A stretch of DNA of 9,303 nucleotides from an uncultured Blautia sp. (GCA_934373235.1 CAKROW010000085.1:1-9303), one strand, 5' to 3'; shown: positions 1 to 6,811, counted from the stretch's first letter. The notes: generated by a model from the letters alone, not told the origin. Numbers and translations: made by a program.

Positions 1-196
1 GTGTATAGGTTACAAGCTCCGGATATTTTCCCAGCGGCGAGGTTTCTGCCTTTTCCCAGCTATTACTGTTTTTTTCAGACAGAACATCAACATCTGTTTT
101 TTCCATTTCTGCGGTATCAAAAGAACATCCCGTCAAAAGTGTCAGGCTCAGTATCGTACTTAGAAACAGCGCTGTTTTTCCCAGACTAGGTTTCAT
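1..196 (-). CDS. Sugar-type solute-binding lipoprotein, N-terminal part (runs off left edge)
   Basis: This reading frame opens with ATG at 196-194 and stays open to the window edge, giving 65 residues. It starts MKPSLGKTALFL, continues with a hydrophobic stretch and ends in a lipobox L-T-G-C at residues 21-24, so Cys24 should be lipidated and the protein held on the outer face of the membrane. The mature start is polar and acidic, then reads SPLGKYPELVTYT. That wording resembles the beginning of the mature domain of LipO/YtcQ-like family 1 extracellular solute-binding proteins (known family pattern, from memory). A Shine-Dalgarno AGAGGTG at 204-210 lies inside the end of the kinase gene, and the two genes overlap by 11 bp (186-196). 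The gene is last in the transporter/two-component cluster seen here. It may bring sugar to a transporter further left, or act as an extracytoplasmic partner of the kinase. The lipoprotein call is strong; the binding-protein call is moderate because most of the gene is missing. Confidence 0.72.
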   Translation of the reverse strand, partial: MKPSLGKTALFLSTILSLTLLTGCSFDTAEMEKTDVDVLSEKNSNSWEKAETSPLGKYPELVTYT

Positions 197-1895
197 CTTT
201 CTTCACCTCTTTCGGGATTCTCATATCAACTCTTGTTCCCCACCCTACCTTGCTCAGGATCCGGATGGCATATTTTTCTCCATATAAAATACACATACGG
301 TCATTGACATTTTTAAGGCCATAGCCTTTTGCCTGGTACGTGAGCAGCTTTTCTGCCTGCTCCTGCTCCATCCCCACTCCGTTATCTTCAACCCGGATCA
401 CCACATCGTTATTCTCTTCAAAGAAATAAAGCTTCAGAAGCTTTTCTCCTTCCTCCTTCACATCCAGTCCATGCTCCAGGGCATTCTCAACGATTGGCTG
501 CAGGGCAAGCTTCGGAACCAGCTCCTGCTGCACAGACGGATCGATCTCCCACTCCACCTTAAAATCATTGTCATGCATGATCAACTGGATTTCCAGATAA
601 GCTTCGATATTCCGGATACAGGTTTCCACAGTCACCATATCCGCCCCCTTACTGAGCGCTGTCCGGTAAAAAGTAGACAATGCCAGTGTCACACGGCTGA
701 TTTCCTTCTGCCGGCTCTTGATCGCCATCCAGTTTATAATAGAAAGCGAATTATAAAGAAAATGTGGATTGATCTGGGCAGTCAGCGCTTTCAGTTCAAA
801 TTCCTTCAGGGCGATCTTGTTTTCATACACTTCTTCGATCAGTCGATTGATCTCATCCATCATATGGTGAAAGCTTCTCACCAGTTGTCCTACCTCATCT
901 TTGGAGTCACTGTAAACCGTAACTTCACGGCTTCCCTGGTTCACCTGTTCCATATTTCTGGTAAGCTGCTCGATCTTTCTGGTAAACAGCTTGGAAAATG
1001 TCATTCCCAGAACAATGATGATCACAACACAGAAGCCGATCAGGGGAATCTCGCTGATCAACACCTTTGAAACCGAGCTCTCGATCACAGCCGGAGGTTT
1101 GTAAAAATAATAGGTCCACCTTGTTTCATGTCCGCTGCTGCTGACATAGGTATATTCTTCCCTCAGACGATCCAGCTTTTTTGCGGTTTCTTTCTGTGCG
1201 GGAATATCGCTGGCCGCCAGATTTTCTCCATGATAGACTATATTTTGCTGATCATCCACCACAAAGCCACCGGAATTCCGTTCGATAATATTAGCCAGAG
1301 GCTGGAATACTTTCCCATAATCCAACGAAATACAGAGCACAGCCTCCCTGATCTTACCATCATAAATTTCCCTGACTGCCGCGATCTGGCGATTATCCCG
1401 GTCCACGATCCACTGAACCGTCACGATATTATTTAATTTTTCACTCCACCATTCATCATCCACCTCTGAAAGCGGAGCCAGGGTGTATTCATGGCGCACA
1501 GGAATGCTGTCTGCAAAAAGCTGTATCCCCAGAATTGCTTCGTGATAGGATTTCGGCACTGTAAGCAGCGGATCCACAACTTCCGTATACTGTTCATATG
1601 CAGTATAACGATCCATATCTTTATTGAAGATCACCTCCTGGATCTCGGGAGAATAGGTAAGATAATTCAAAAGGCTGGCATAAATCTCGATCTGCCCGTC
1701 AATGTTTTCCCTGGTCTGCTCCAGAATGGAGTACATATCCTCCATCTCATTTTTCCGGACAAGACTGCTCATACGACTGTGACTGTACAGTGCCAGCACA
1801 GTCATAGGCACCAGGGATACCACCACCAGAAGATTTGTCAGCTTGTAGCGGTATTTCATATCATTATACTTCTTCAGAAGCCTTTTCATCCTCAT
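186..1895 (-). CDS. LytS/YesM-family membrane sensor histidine kinase
   Basis: This is the sensor of a two-component system. It should autophosphorylate on a histidine and pass phosphate to the neighbouring regulator. With the start at 1895 it is 569 residues: a first membrane segment near 20-38, an extracytoplasmic sensor region near 39-274 (probably Cache-like, inferred), a second membrane segment near 275-300, a HAMP-like linker near 301-354, then a His_kinase/HATPase region. The phosphoacceptor motif NPHFLYNSL gives His378. The N box is PIVENALEHG (Asn471), followed by DNGVG (504-508) and GYGLKN (524-529), all typical of the YesM/LytS class. The frame stays open to a methionine at 1973, but that lies inside the regulator's helix-turn-helix region and lacks a good ribosome site. 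AAAGGA just before the ATG at 1895 favours that start, with the ATG at 1889 possible. The gene overlaps the regulator by 32 bp and the lipoprotein by 11 bp. The signal is unknown; a sugar or a sugar-loaded binding protein is inferred from context. Confidence 0.93.
   Translation of the reverse strand: MRMKRLLKKYNDMKYRYKLTNLLVVVSLVPMTVLALYSHSRMSSLVRKNEMEDMYSILEQTRENIDGQIEIYASLLNYLTYSPEIQEVIFNKDMDRYTAYEQYTEVVDPLLTVPKSYHEAILGIQLFADSIPVRHEYTLAPLSEVDDEWWSEKLNNIVTVQWIVDRDNRQIAAVREIYDGKIREAVLCISLDYGKVFQPLANIIERNSGGFVVDDQQNIVYHGENLAASDIPAQKETAKKLDRLREEYTYVSSSGHETRWTYYFYKPPAVIESSVSKVLISEIPLIGFCVVIIIVLGMTFSKLFTRKIEQLTRNMEQVNQGSREVTVYSDSKDEVGQLVRSFHHMMDEINRLIEEVYENKIALKEFELKALTAQINPHFLYNSLSIINWMAIKSRQKEISRVTLALSTFYRTALSKGADMVTVETCIRNIEAYLEIQLIMHDNDFKVEWEIDPSVQQELVPKLALQPIVENALEHGLDVKEEGEKLLKLYFFEENNDVVIRVEDNGVGMEQEQAEKLLTYQAKGYGLKNVNDRMCILYGEKYAIRILSKVGWGTRVDMRIPKEVKKDET
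204..210 (-). promoter_or_regulatory. Shine-Dalgarno of the lipoprotein gene, inside the kinase gene
   Basis: On the minus strand AGAGGTG sits seven bases before the ATG at 196, within the codons for the kinase's last residues (KEVKKDET). It supports the ATG at 196 as a real start even though the gene is cut by the window edge. Its position implies that ribosomes finishing the kinase could re-initiate on the lipoprotein. Confidence 0.65.
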
Positions 1896-3402
1896 TGTTT
1901 CCTTTCCGATAGGATTCCGGGCTGCTTCCGTAATATTCCCGGAAGCTCCGGCAGAAATACGACGAATTGGCAAATCCTACCTGCTCGCTGACCATGGCTA
2001 CTTTCATGTTGGTGGTACGAAGAAGCTCCTTTGCCTTTTCCATGCGGAACACACGGATAAAACGGTTCAGGTTCATTCCCGTCTCCTTCTTGAAAATAAA
2101 GCTGAGATAACCGGAAGAAAGATATACTTTTTCTGCCAGTGTTTCCAGGTTCAGATCTTCCGCATAGTGATTGTAAATATAATTTTTTACTGCTGCCACC
2201 TCATCTCTGGATTCATTCATGGAACGATCCAGAAACTCTTCGTACTGGCGGATGTTTTTCTCTGTAACCTCAATAATGTCCTGAATGGTAGAACAGCCAT
2301 ACAGATGATCCACTTCCAGATCCAGCCTGTGTTCTCCGGCAAAACGATTCTCCTGAAACAGCTCCCTTATCACATTAGAAAAAACAAATTTCACATACAT
2401 GGCCGAAAACTGGGTATTGGACTGATATTTGGATGCCAGGCTGCGGAAATGGCTCCACAGCTGCTTCACATCCTTTCTGGAAATATCTTCTGAGATTTTT
2501 TCCATAAGTCTGGAATCCTGCTCTTCTTCTCCGGTAATTTTTTCCTCATCTTCCTCACTGGTATAGACATGAATATCCGGATGATAAAATTTTTCTTCCA
2601 TCTGCTGCTCCAGTTGTTCCATAATTTCCGGCAGTTCCCGATATCCGTCAAAGCGTCGGCTTACAGCCAGATGAAAACGAACAGGATAAATCCGCTTCAG
2701 AAGATTATAGAGATTTTTTGCCACAAGGACATAATCACAGTACACATCCTTAAAAAGAAGCAGGGACTGACGGCCATTAAGATTCAGATAGAAAAAAGAA
2801 CGGCGAAGCTCTTCCCTGATCTCAAGGGAAACCTCATCACTGGCGGAATCAAAAAAAGCTTCATCCGATTCAATAAGAATTGCACACTGCCACTGCTCCC
2901 AGACAGAAAAATCCACAATTCCTTCTGCCTCTTTCAGGCGCTCCTGATCCCCTGAATAAATGTAGCCCAGCAGAAAATACTGCTGAAGAAAGCTCTTTTC
3001 TTTTATGGACTGCTGCTCTTTATTTTTCCGGGATGCGATTTCCTTCTGGATCTTCTGTATGGTGTCATGAAAGCGGTCCGGATCCACCGGTTTCAGTACA
3101 TAATCCGTCACACCATAACGGATCGCCTCCTGGGCAAAAGCAAAATCTCCGTAACCACTGAAAATGATAATTTCCAGATCCGGATATTCTTCTCTTGCTT
3201 TTCTGGAAAGCTCCAGCCCATCCATATGAGGCATTTTGATATCTGTCAGCATCAGATCCACAGGATGCTTTCTCAGCTCATTTAACGCCAGCTTGCCATT
3301 GGCCGCCTCATAAATTTCCCACTCTCCCTCTTCCATAGACAGAAGAAAGCGGATTCCGTCACGTTCCAGTTTTTCATCATCTACCACCAAAACTCTGTAC
3401 AT
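1864..3402 (-). CDS. YesN-type response regulator with AraC DNA-binding domain
   Basis: This is the transcriptional regulator paired with the adjacent kinase. The 512-residue protein starts MYRVLVVDDE and has a receiver domain at about 1-125: acidic pocket Asp8/Asp9, phosphoacceptor Asp54 (in LTDIKMP), Ser82 (in FSGYGD) and Lys104 (in YVLKPVD). A long middle region (about 130-400) has no family I can name with confidence but is normal for YesN-type regulators. The C-terminus (about 402-500) is an AraC-type double helix-turn-helix, with LNLETLAEKVYLSSGYLS as the first helix-turn-helix and VAMVSEQVGFANSSYFCRSF as the second. The frame extends upstream to 3483, but the ATG at 3402 fits the receiver domain start and has GAGGTGG directly upstream (3406-3412). 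A predicted promoter and leader hairpin lie between it and the permease gene. Activation of the neighbouring transporter operon is the expected role (inferred from context). Confidence 0.95.
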   Translation of the reverse strand: MYRVLVVDDEKLERDGIRFLLSMEEGEWEIYEAANGKLALNELRKHPVDLMLTDIKMPHMDGLELSRKAREEYPDLEIIIFSGYGDFAFAQEAIRYGVTDYVLKPVDPDRFHDTIQKIQKEIASRKNKEQQSIKEKSFLQQYFLLGYIYSGDQERLKEAEGIVDFSVWEQWQCAILIESDEAFFDSASDEVSLEIREELRRSFFYLNLNGRQSLLLFKDVYCDYVLVAKNLYNLLKRIYPVRFHLAVSRRFDGYRELPEIMEQLEQQMEEKFYHPDIHVYTSEEDEEKITGEEEQDSRLMEKISEDISRKDVKQLWSHFRSLASKYQSNTQFSAMYVKFVFSNVIRELFQENRFAGEHRLDLEVDHLYGCSTIQDIIEVTEKNIRQYEEFLDRSMNESRDEVAAVKNYIYNHYAEDLNLETLAEKVYLSSGYLSFIFKKETGMNLNRFIRVFRMEKAKELLRTTNMKVAMVSEQVGFANSSYFCRSFREYYGSSPESYRKGNNEDEKASEEV

Positions 3403-3421
3403 TCCCCACCTCGCCAAATAT

Positions 3422-3455
3422 GGCCTGATCCACGTAAAGACACGCAGATCAGGCC
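3422..3455 (-). promoter_or_regulatory. 14-bp leader hairpin before the response regulator gene
   Basis: The arms GGCCTGATC (3422-3430) and GATCAGGCC (3447-3455) are perfect inverted repeats. In minus-strand RNA the stem continues inward through two G-U wobbles and three Watson-Crick pairs to a 6-base loop, for 14 contiguous pairs. In plus-strand RNA the two wobbles would be C-A mismatches, which suggests the structure is formed by the regulator mRNA. It ends about 20 bases before the start codon, close to the Shine-Dalgarno. Only a weak AUAUUU follows, so it is a poor terminator in this direction. It could protect mRNA, tune translation or attenuate. In the plus direction GTTTTT follows, so it might stop antisense transcripts. 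Confidence 0.6.
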
Positions 3456-3466
3456 GTTTTTCTTTC

Positions 3467-3495
3467 ATTTTAACATTATTCAACTGATTTGTCAG
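3467..3495 (-). promoter_or_regulatory. Predicted sigma-A promoter for the regulator/kinase genes
   Basis: On the minus strand a -35-like CTGACA (3490-3495) is separated by exactly 17 bases from a -10-like TAAAAT (3467-3472). The -35 overlaps the TGA stop of the second permease (3492-3494). Transcription would begin near 3460, just before the leader hairpin. This would let the two-component genes be expressed without the transporter genes. It is a motif match only. Confidence 0.45.
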
Positions 3496-4328
3496 CCCTT
3501 AACAGCTCCTGCAACCACACCTTCAATGATATATTTCTGGCATGCAAGATAGAAGGCAATGATCGGAATGATGGAAAGGACAAGAACACCCATCATAGCT
3601 CCCATATCGATGGTTCCGTAACCACCCTTCAGATACTGGATGGCAATGGAAATGGTCTTATATTTCTTGATATCAAGTACCAGATATGGAAGAAGATAAT
3701 CATTCCAGATCCACATGGTTTCCAGGATCGCTACGGTTACACAGGTCGGTTTCATAACCGGAAGAACCACTTTGAAAAATGTCTGGATCGGGGTACAGCC
3801 ATCGATCATGGCAGCTTCCTCAATCTCGATCGGAATGGATTTTACAAAGCCGCTGAACATAAATACCGCAAGTCCTGCTCCGTATCCAAGATAAATGATG
3901 ATCAGTCCCCACGGAGTATTCAGCTTCAGGATATTTGCGATCTTGGAAAGGGTAAACATTACCATCTGGAACGGTACGACCATGGAAAACAGGCACAGCA
4001 TGTACATGGTTTTTGTCAGTGCGTTGGTAACACGGTTGATGTACCAGGCACACATGGAGGTACAGAGCAGAATTACCGCAACAGAAAATACTGTGATAAA
4101 TAATGTCCATCCAAATGCCTGGAAAAATCCGGTTTTTGCCAGACCATTTACATAGTTTTCCAGACCTATGAACATTTTATCTGTCGGAATCGCAAATGGA
4201 TAGCGATTAATGTATGCTTTTTTCTTAAAAGAATTGATCACAACCAGAAGGATCGGAAAAATATAAGCAACAGATACCACACTGAGGATCACAGTCCACA
4301 GACCGCTGAATTTTACTTTTTTATTCAT
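3492..4328 (-). CDS. Carbohydrate ABC transporter permease, MalG-like (CUT1)
   Basis: This is the second membrane subunit of the sugar importer. It forms the channel with the preceding permease and docks the cytoplasmic ATPase. The protein has 278 residues and about six hydrophobic segments, the first near 10-32. The cytoplasmic EAA loop is clear at 171-190 (EAAMIDG at its start, VVLP at its end), the coupling site for the ATPase. The short N-terminus and the periplasmic-type loop with PFAIPTDK...GLENYV are typical of MalG-side subunits. The start is secured by AAGGAGGT shortly upstream. The ATG overlaps the TAA stop of the upstream permease by one base, so translation is probably coupled. 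The substrate cannot be told from sequence; an oligosaccharide or related sugar is the family expectation. Confidence 0.94.
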   Translation of the reverse strand: MNKKVKFSGLWTVILSVVSVAYIFPILLVVINSFKKKAYINRYPFAIPTDKMFIGLENYVNGLAKTGFFQAFGWTLFITVFSVAVILLCTSMCAWYINRVTNALTKTMYMLCLFSMVVPFQMVMFTLSKIANILKLNTPWGLIIIYLGYGAGLAVFMFSGFVKSIPIEIEEAAMIDGCTPIQTFFKVVLPVMKPTCVTVAILETMWIWNDYLLPYLVLDIKKYKTISIAIQYLKGGYGTIDMGAMMGVLVLSIIPIIAFYLACQKYIIEGVVAGAVKG

Positions 4329-5176
4329 TACTGCTGTACCTCCTTACTTCTTGTGAGACGGTTCTGGATCATGGCAATTGCTCCAACCAGGATAAAGAAG
4401 ATCACGGCCTTCGCCTGACCTACACCTTCCCATCCGGTACGTCCATAGAAGGTATTGTAAATGTTCAGTGCAAGCATTTCTGACATATTGGAAGGCTCAC
4501 CGTTTGTAAGAGCAAGGTTCTGGTCAAAAAGCTTGAAGGAGTTAGTAAGTGTCAGGAAAGTACAGATGGTGATGGACGGCATGACCATAGGAATGATCAC
4601 ATTTTTCAGAAGCTGTCCTTTGTTTGCACCATCGATCTGTGCAGCTTCGATCAGCTCACCCGGAATATTCTGGATACCTGCGATATAAATGATCATCATA
4701 TATCCGATCTGCTGCCAGCACATCAGGATCACAAGACCCCAGAATCCATAAACTGATGAATATGTAAGTGTTTTATTGATCTGAAGAAGCAGACCGTTTA
4801 ACAGAAGCTGCCATACATAACCAAGGATGATACCACCGATCAGGTTTGGCATAAAAAATACGGTACGGAATATATTGGTTCCTTTGATCTTCTTGGTCAG
4901 AAGCAGCGCAACTGCAAAACCGATCACATTGATCAGGACTACTGATACAACAGTAAATGCTGTGGTGTACCATAATGCATGTCCAAAAGTTCCGTCCTCA
5001 GTAAAAATCTTCACATAGTTCTGTAACCCCACGAATTTTGCATCTGTTACCGTGGTAAATTTACAGAAGGAAAGATACACACCCATGATAAAGGGAACGA
5101 TAAATCCAATGGTAAATGCCAGCAGGGTAGGCAGGACAAAAACCGGAAAATACTTTTTCATCATCTTATTTTGCAT
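4328..5176 (-). CDS. Carbohydrate ABC transporter permease, MalF/LacF-like (CUT1)
   Basis: This is the first membrane subunit of the importer, 282 residues. It begins with a short basic N-terminus and a hydrophobic segment at about 10-36, followed by further membrane segments to a total of about six. The EAA loop is at 177-196 (EAAQIDGANKGQ at the start, NVIIP at the end), as in binding-protein-dependent permeases. The sequence GLQNYVKIF after the first segment is common in MalF/LacF/UgpA-type subunits. A GGAAGAG Shine-Dalgarno precedes the ATG at 5176; methionines 5 and 6 are less likely starts. It follows the binding-protein gene across a 111-base gap that contains a hairpin, and overlaps the next permease by one base. 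No ATPase gene accompanies the pair, which is usual for Firmicutes CUT1 systems sharing an MsmK-type ATPase. Confidence 0.94.
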   Translation of the reverse strand: MQNKMMKKYFPVFVLPTLLAFTIGFIVPFIMGVYLSFCKFTTVTDAKFVGLQNYVKIFTEDGTFGHALWYTTAFTVVSVVLINVIGFAVALLLTKKIKGTNIFRTVFFMPNLIGGIILGYVWQLLLNGLLLQINKTLTYSSVYGFWGLVILMCWQQIGYMMIIYIAGIQNIPGELIEAAQIDGANKGQLLKNVIIPMVMPSITICTFLTLTNSFKLFDQNLALTNGEPSNMSEMLALNIYNTFYGRTGWEGVGQAKAVIFFILVGAIAMIQNRLTRSKEVQQ

Positions 5177-5238
5177 GTTTTCTCTTCCTTTCTCCTTGGG
5201 ATACTGCTTTTCCCTATTGCTGCATCCCCTTCAATGAA

Positions 5239-5266
5239 ACAGGTGGGCAAGTCCTGCCCACCCTGT
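5239..5266 (-). terminator. Intercistronic hairpin between binding-protein and permease genes
   Basis: GGTGGGCA (5242-5249) and TGCCCACC (5255-5262) form a perfect 8-bp GC-rich stem with a 5-base loop. Allowing one bulge, it extends with ACAG/CTGT to 5239-5266. The minus-strand RNA continues with UUUC, a weak U-tract, so this is better read as a partial terminator or mRNA-stabilising structure than as a full stop. It is well placed to keep the binding protein more abundant than the permeases, a common arrangement in ABC importer operons (established for malE-malF in enteric bacteria; inferred here). Confidence 0.55.
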
Positions 5267-5287
5267 GTTCTGTTTTCTATGGATACA

Positions 5288-6616
5288 TCAGCCCTCGTGT
5301 GCGGCTTTGTATTCTTTTGCCCATCCGTCAACAAATGCGCTCTGTACTGCATCCCACTCGCCGGTGCCCTGTGCATACTCAAGCATTGCACTGCCGACCT
5401 GGTTTTTCCACTCTTCAGAAGGCATTGTTGTGAAGTTCCATGAAACCGGAGTTTTACCAGCTTTTACATATTCGTTGGCTGCTTTAACAAGCGGATTTGC
5501 AGACTCATAGTTCTCATCAAAGGTCTTGAATGGTGTTGTAAATCCCATCTCCTGGCTTATAGACGCTCTTCCTTCATCACTTGTGATAACCCAGCTCAGG
5601 AAATCAAGAGTTGCCTGGATATCCTTCTCATCTGCTTTTTTGTTTACGCACCAGTAGTTCTCACTGCCTGTGCAAAGTCCCTGATCCTCTTCACCGTCAA
5701 CACCAATGTAGATTGGAAGCATTCCCATATCTTCATCTGCTACTTCGTTATCTTTAATGCTATCATAAGCCCAGGTTCCATTCTGATAGAACACAGCCTC
5801 TCCAAGACCGAATTCAGCATTTGCATCATCGATAGTCTTGCTGGAAAGAAGGCTTGGCTCACAGGTAGAATCTGTGATATAAAGGTCAAACAGATTCTTG
5901 AAGTTATCAAGATAGGTTCCTTTGATCGCATCTGTGGATGTGATTCCGTCTTCTTTGTACTCGTAATAGATCGGAAGGTTTGCAAGGTGTGTCTTGAAAC
6001 GCCAGTCACTGGAAGAATCAAAGCCTGCGGAAGTAAATGCACCGTCAACACCCAGATCATCTTTCTTAGCCTGGATATCATCTGCAACCTTCTTTAATGT
6101 CTCAAAATTGTTGATCTCATCTGCGGACTTGATCACAGCGCCATCCATCTCACAGTATTTCTTAAGAAGTGCTTTGTTATAAATAATTCCATATGTTTCA
6201 ATTACATAGGCAATACCATCAACTGCACCACTGTCATCCTTCAGTACGAAATCGTCGCTTTCCACATTTTTGTAAACATCACTGTCTTTCAGGTCATAGC
6301 AGTAATCCTTCCAGGATGCAAGTCCAACCGGTCCGTTAACCTGGAACAGTGTCGGAACCTCATCTTTTGCCATCTCTGATTTCAGAGTAGACTCATAAGT
6401 TCCGGAAGCTGCTGTAACAACAGTAACAGGTACACCGGTCTCATCAGTATATTTCTTTGCCAGATCTGTCCACTGATCTGCCTGCTCCGGTTTAAAGTTC
6501 AGATAATAAACAGAACCTTCGCTGTCATCTCCCTTTGCCATAGCCGGAACTGCCGGAATCATGGTAGCTGCCATTATTGCTGCAAGACCAAATGCTGTTG
6601 CTTTTTTCATTCTCAT
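5288..6616 (-). CDS. Extracellular sugar-binding protein of the ABC importer, no lipobox
   Basis: This protein binds the transported sugar outside the cell and delivers it to the permease pair. It has 442 residues and resembles the family 1 solute-binding proteins (COG1653-type) in length and in the opening YYLNFKPEQADQWTDLAKKY plus TGVPVTVV pattern. The N-terminus MRMKKATAFGLAAIMAATMI followed by PAVPAMA is a signal peptide with a probable type I cleavage after Ala27 (A-M-A). There is no cysteine in this region, so it is not a standard lipoprotein, which is unusual for a Gram-positive binding protein. The ATG at 6616 is preceded by AAAGGAGAGG at good spacing; the second methionine at 6610 is less likely. 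It is the first gene of the operon, ahead of both permeases, with a long leader and a large inverted repeat upstream. The ligand is not determinable from the sequence. Confidence 0.92.
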   Translation of the reverse strand: MRMKKATAFGLAAIMAATMIPAVPAMAKGDDSEGSVYYLNFKPEQADQWTDLAKKYTDETGVPVTVVTAASGTYESTLKSEMAKDEVPTLFQVNGPVGLASWKDYCYDLKDSDVYKNVESDDFVLKDDSGAVDGIAYVIETYGIIYNKALLKKYCEMDGAVIKSADEINNFETLKKVADDIQAKKDDLGVDGAFTSAGFDSSSDWRFKTHLANLPIYYEYKEDGITSTDAIKGTYLDNFKNLFDLYITDSTCEPSLLSSKTIDDANAEFGLGEAVFYQNGTWAYDSIKDNEVADEDMGMLPIYIGVDGEEDQGLCTGSENYWCVNKKADEKDIQATLDFLSWVITSDEGRASISQEMGFTTPFKTFDENYESANPLVKAANEYVKAGKTPVSWNFTTMPSEEWKNQVGSAMLEYAQGTGEWDAVQSAFVDGWAKEYKAAHEG

Positions 6617-6664
6617 AATCGTACCTCTCCTTTACCTTAAATGATATTCAATTTGCTTCACAGA

Positions 6665-6690
6665 TATGCCCAAAACGTTCCTTTTGCATA
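6665..6690 (-). repeat. Imperfect inverted repeat in the leader of the binding-protein gene
   Basis: TATGC at the left and GCATA at the right, with AAAA/TTTT inside and a two-base bulge, could form a 9-bp stem around a 6-base loop in the mRNA leader, roughly 50-75 bases before the start codon. It contains AACGTT near the centre but does not fit the catabolite-repression cre consensus. It may be an RNA hairpin or a weak operator; it could also be chance. Confidence 0.25.
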
Positions 6691-6737
6691 CCCCTGACCG
6701 ATAAGCTTCAGATCAGCTTCTCGATTAACTTGATGTT

Positions 6738-6743
6738 ATTGTA
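6738..6743 (-). promoter_or_regulatory. Possible -10 box of the transporter operon
   Basis: TACAAT on the minus strand differs from TATAAT at one base and would start transcription near 6731, giving a leader of about 115 bases. No good -35 lies 16-18 bases upstream; the best match, TAGTGA, falls inside the right end of the large inverted repeat as read on this strand. A -10 without a -35 is what an activator-dependent promoter would look like, matching the AraC-type regulator encoded in the cluster. This is a weak motif call. Confidence 0.3.
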
Positions 6744-6757
6744 AATCGAAGAGGTCA

Positions 6758-6811
6758 TTTTCACTATATAAAAAAACCAAGAAACATGTTGATTTTTTTA
6801 TATAGTGAAAA
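6758..6811 (-). repeat. Perfect 19-bp inverted repeat upstream of the transporter operon
   Basis: The left arm TTTTCACTATATAAAAAAA (6758-6776) and the right arm TTTTTTTATATAGTGAAAA (6793-6811) are exact reverse complements, separated by 16 bases. In minus-strand RNA the stem would go on through one U-G wobble (positions 6792/6777) and CAA/UUG to 23 pairs with an 8-base loop. It lies between the aldolase terminator and the predicted operon promoter, and its operon-proximal end reaches the expected -35 region. It has no U-tract after the stem, so it is not a standard terminator. An operator for the YesN-type regulator or a leader RNA element are both possible. Confidence 0.8.

Noticed and set aside
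1..189. Plus-strand frame at the left edge
   Set aside because: It is the complement of the lipoprotein start, which has a clear signal peptide, lipobox and ribosome site.
471..1070. 199-residue plus-strand frame inside the kinase gene
   Set aside because: Antisense to conserved kinase motifs, with no family resemblance.
1896..1973. Upstream extension of the kinase to the methionine at 1973
   Set aside because: The extra 26 residues come from another frame of the regulator's DNA-binding domain and are not like a kinase N-terminus; a ribosome site supports 1895.
3403..3483. Upstream extension of the response regulator to 3483
   Set aside because: Receiver domains start at the MYRVLVVDDE segment, there is a strong ribosome site at 3406-3412, and the extension runs through the hairpin.
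3489..4103. 204-residue open frame on the plus strand
   Set aside because: Antisense to the MalG-like permease, and the product is His/Asp/Lys-rich with no domain.
6665..6690. Catabolite-repression (cre) site in the importer leader
   Set aside because: The central CG has the right kind of neighbourhood, but the outer TG and CA positions do not fit the consensus.
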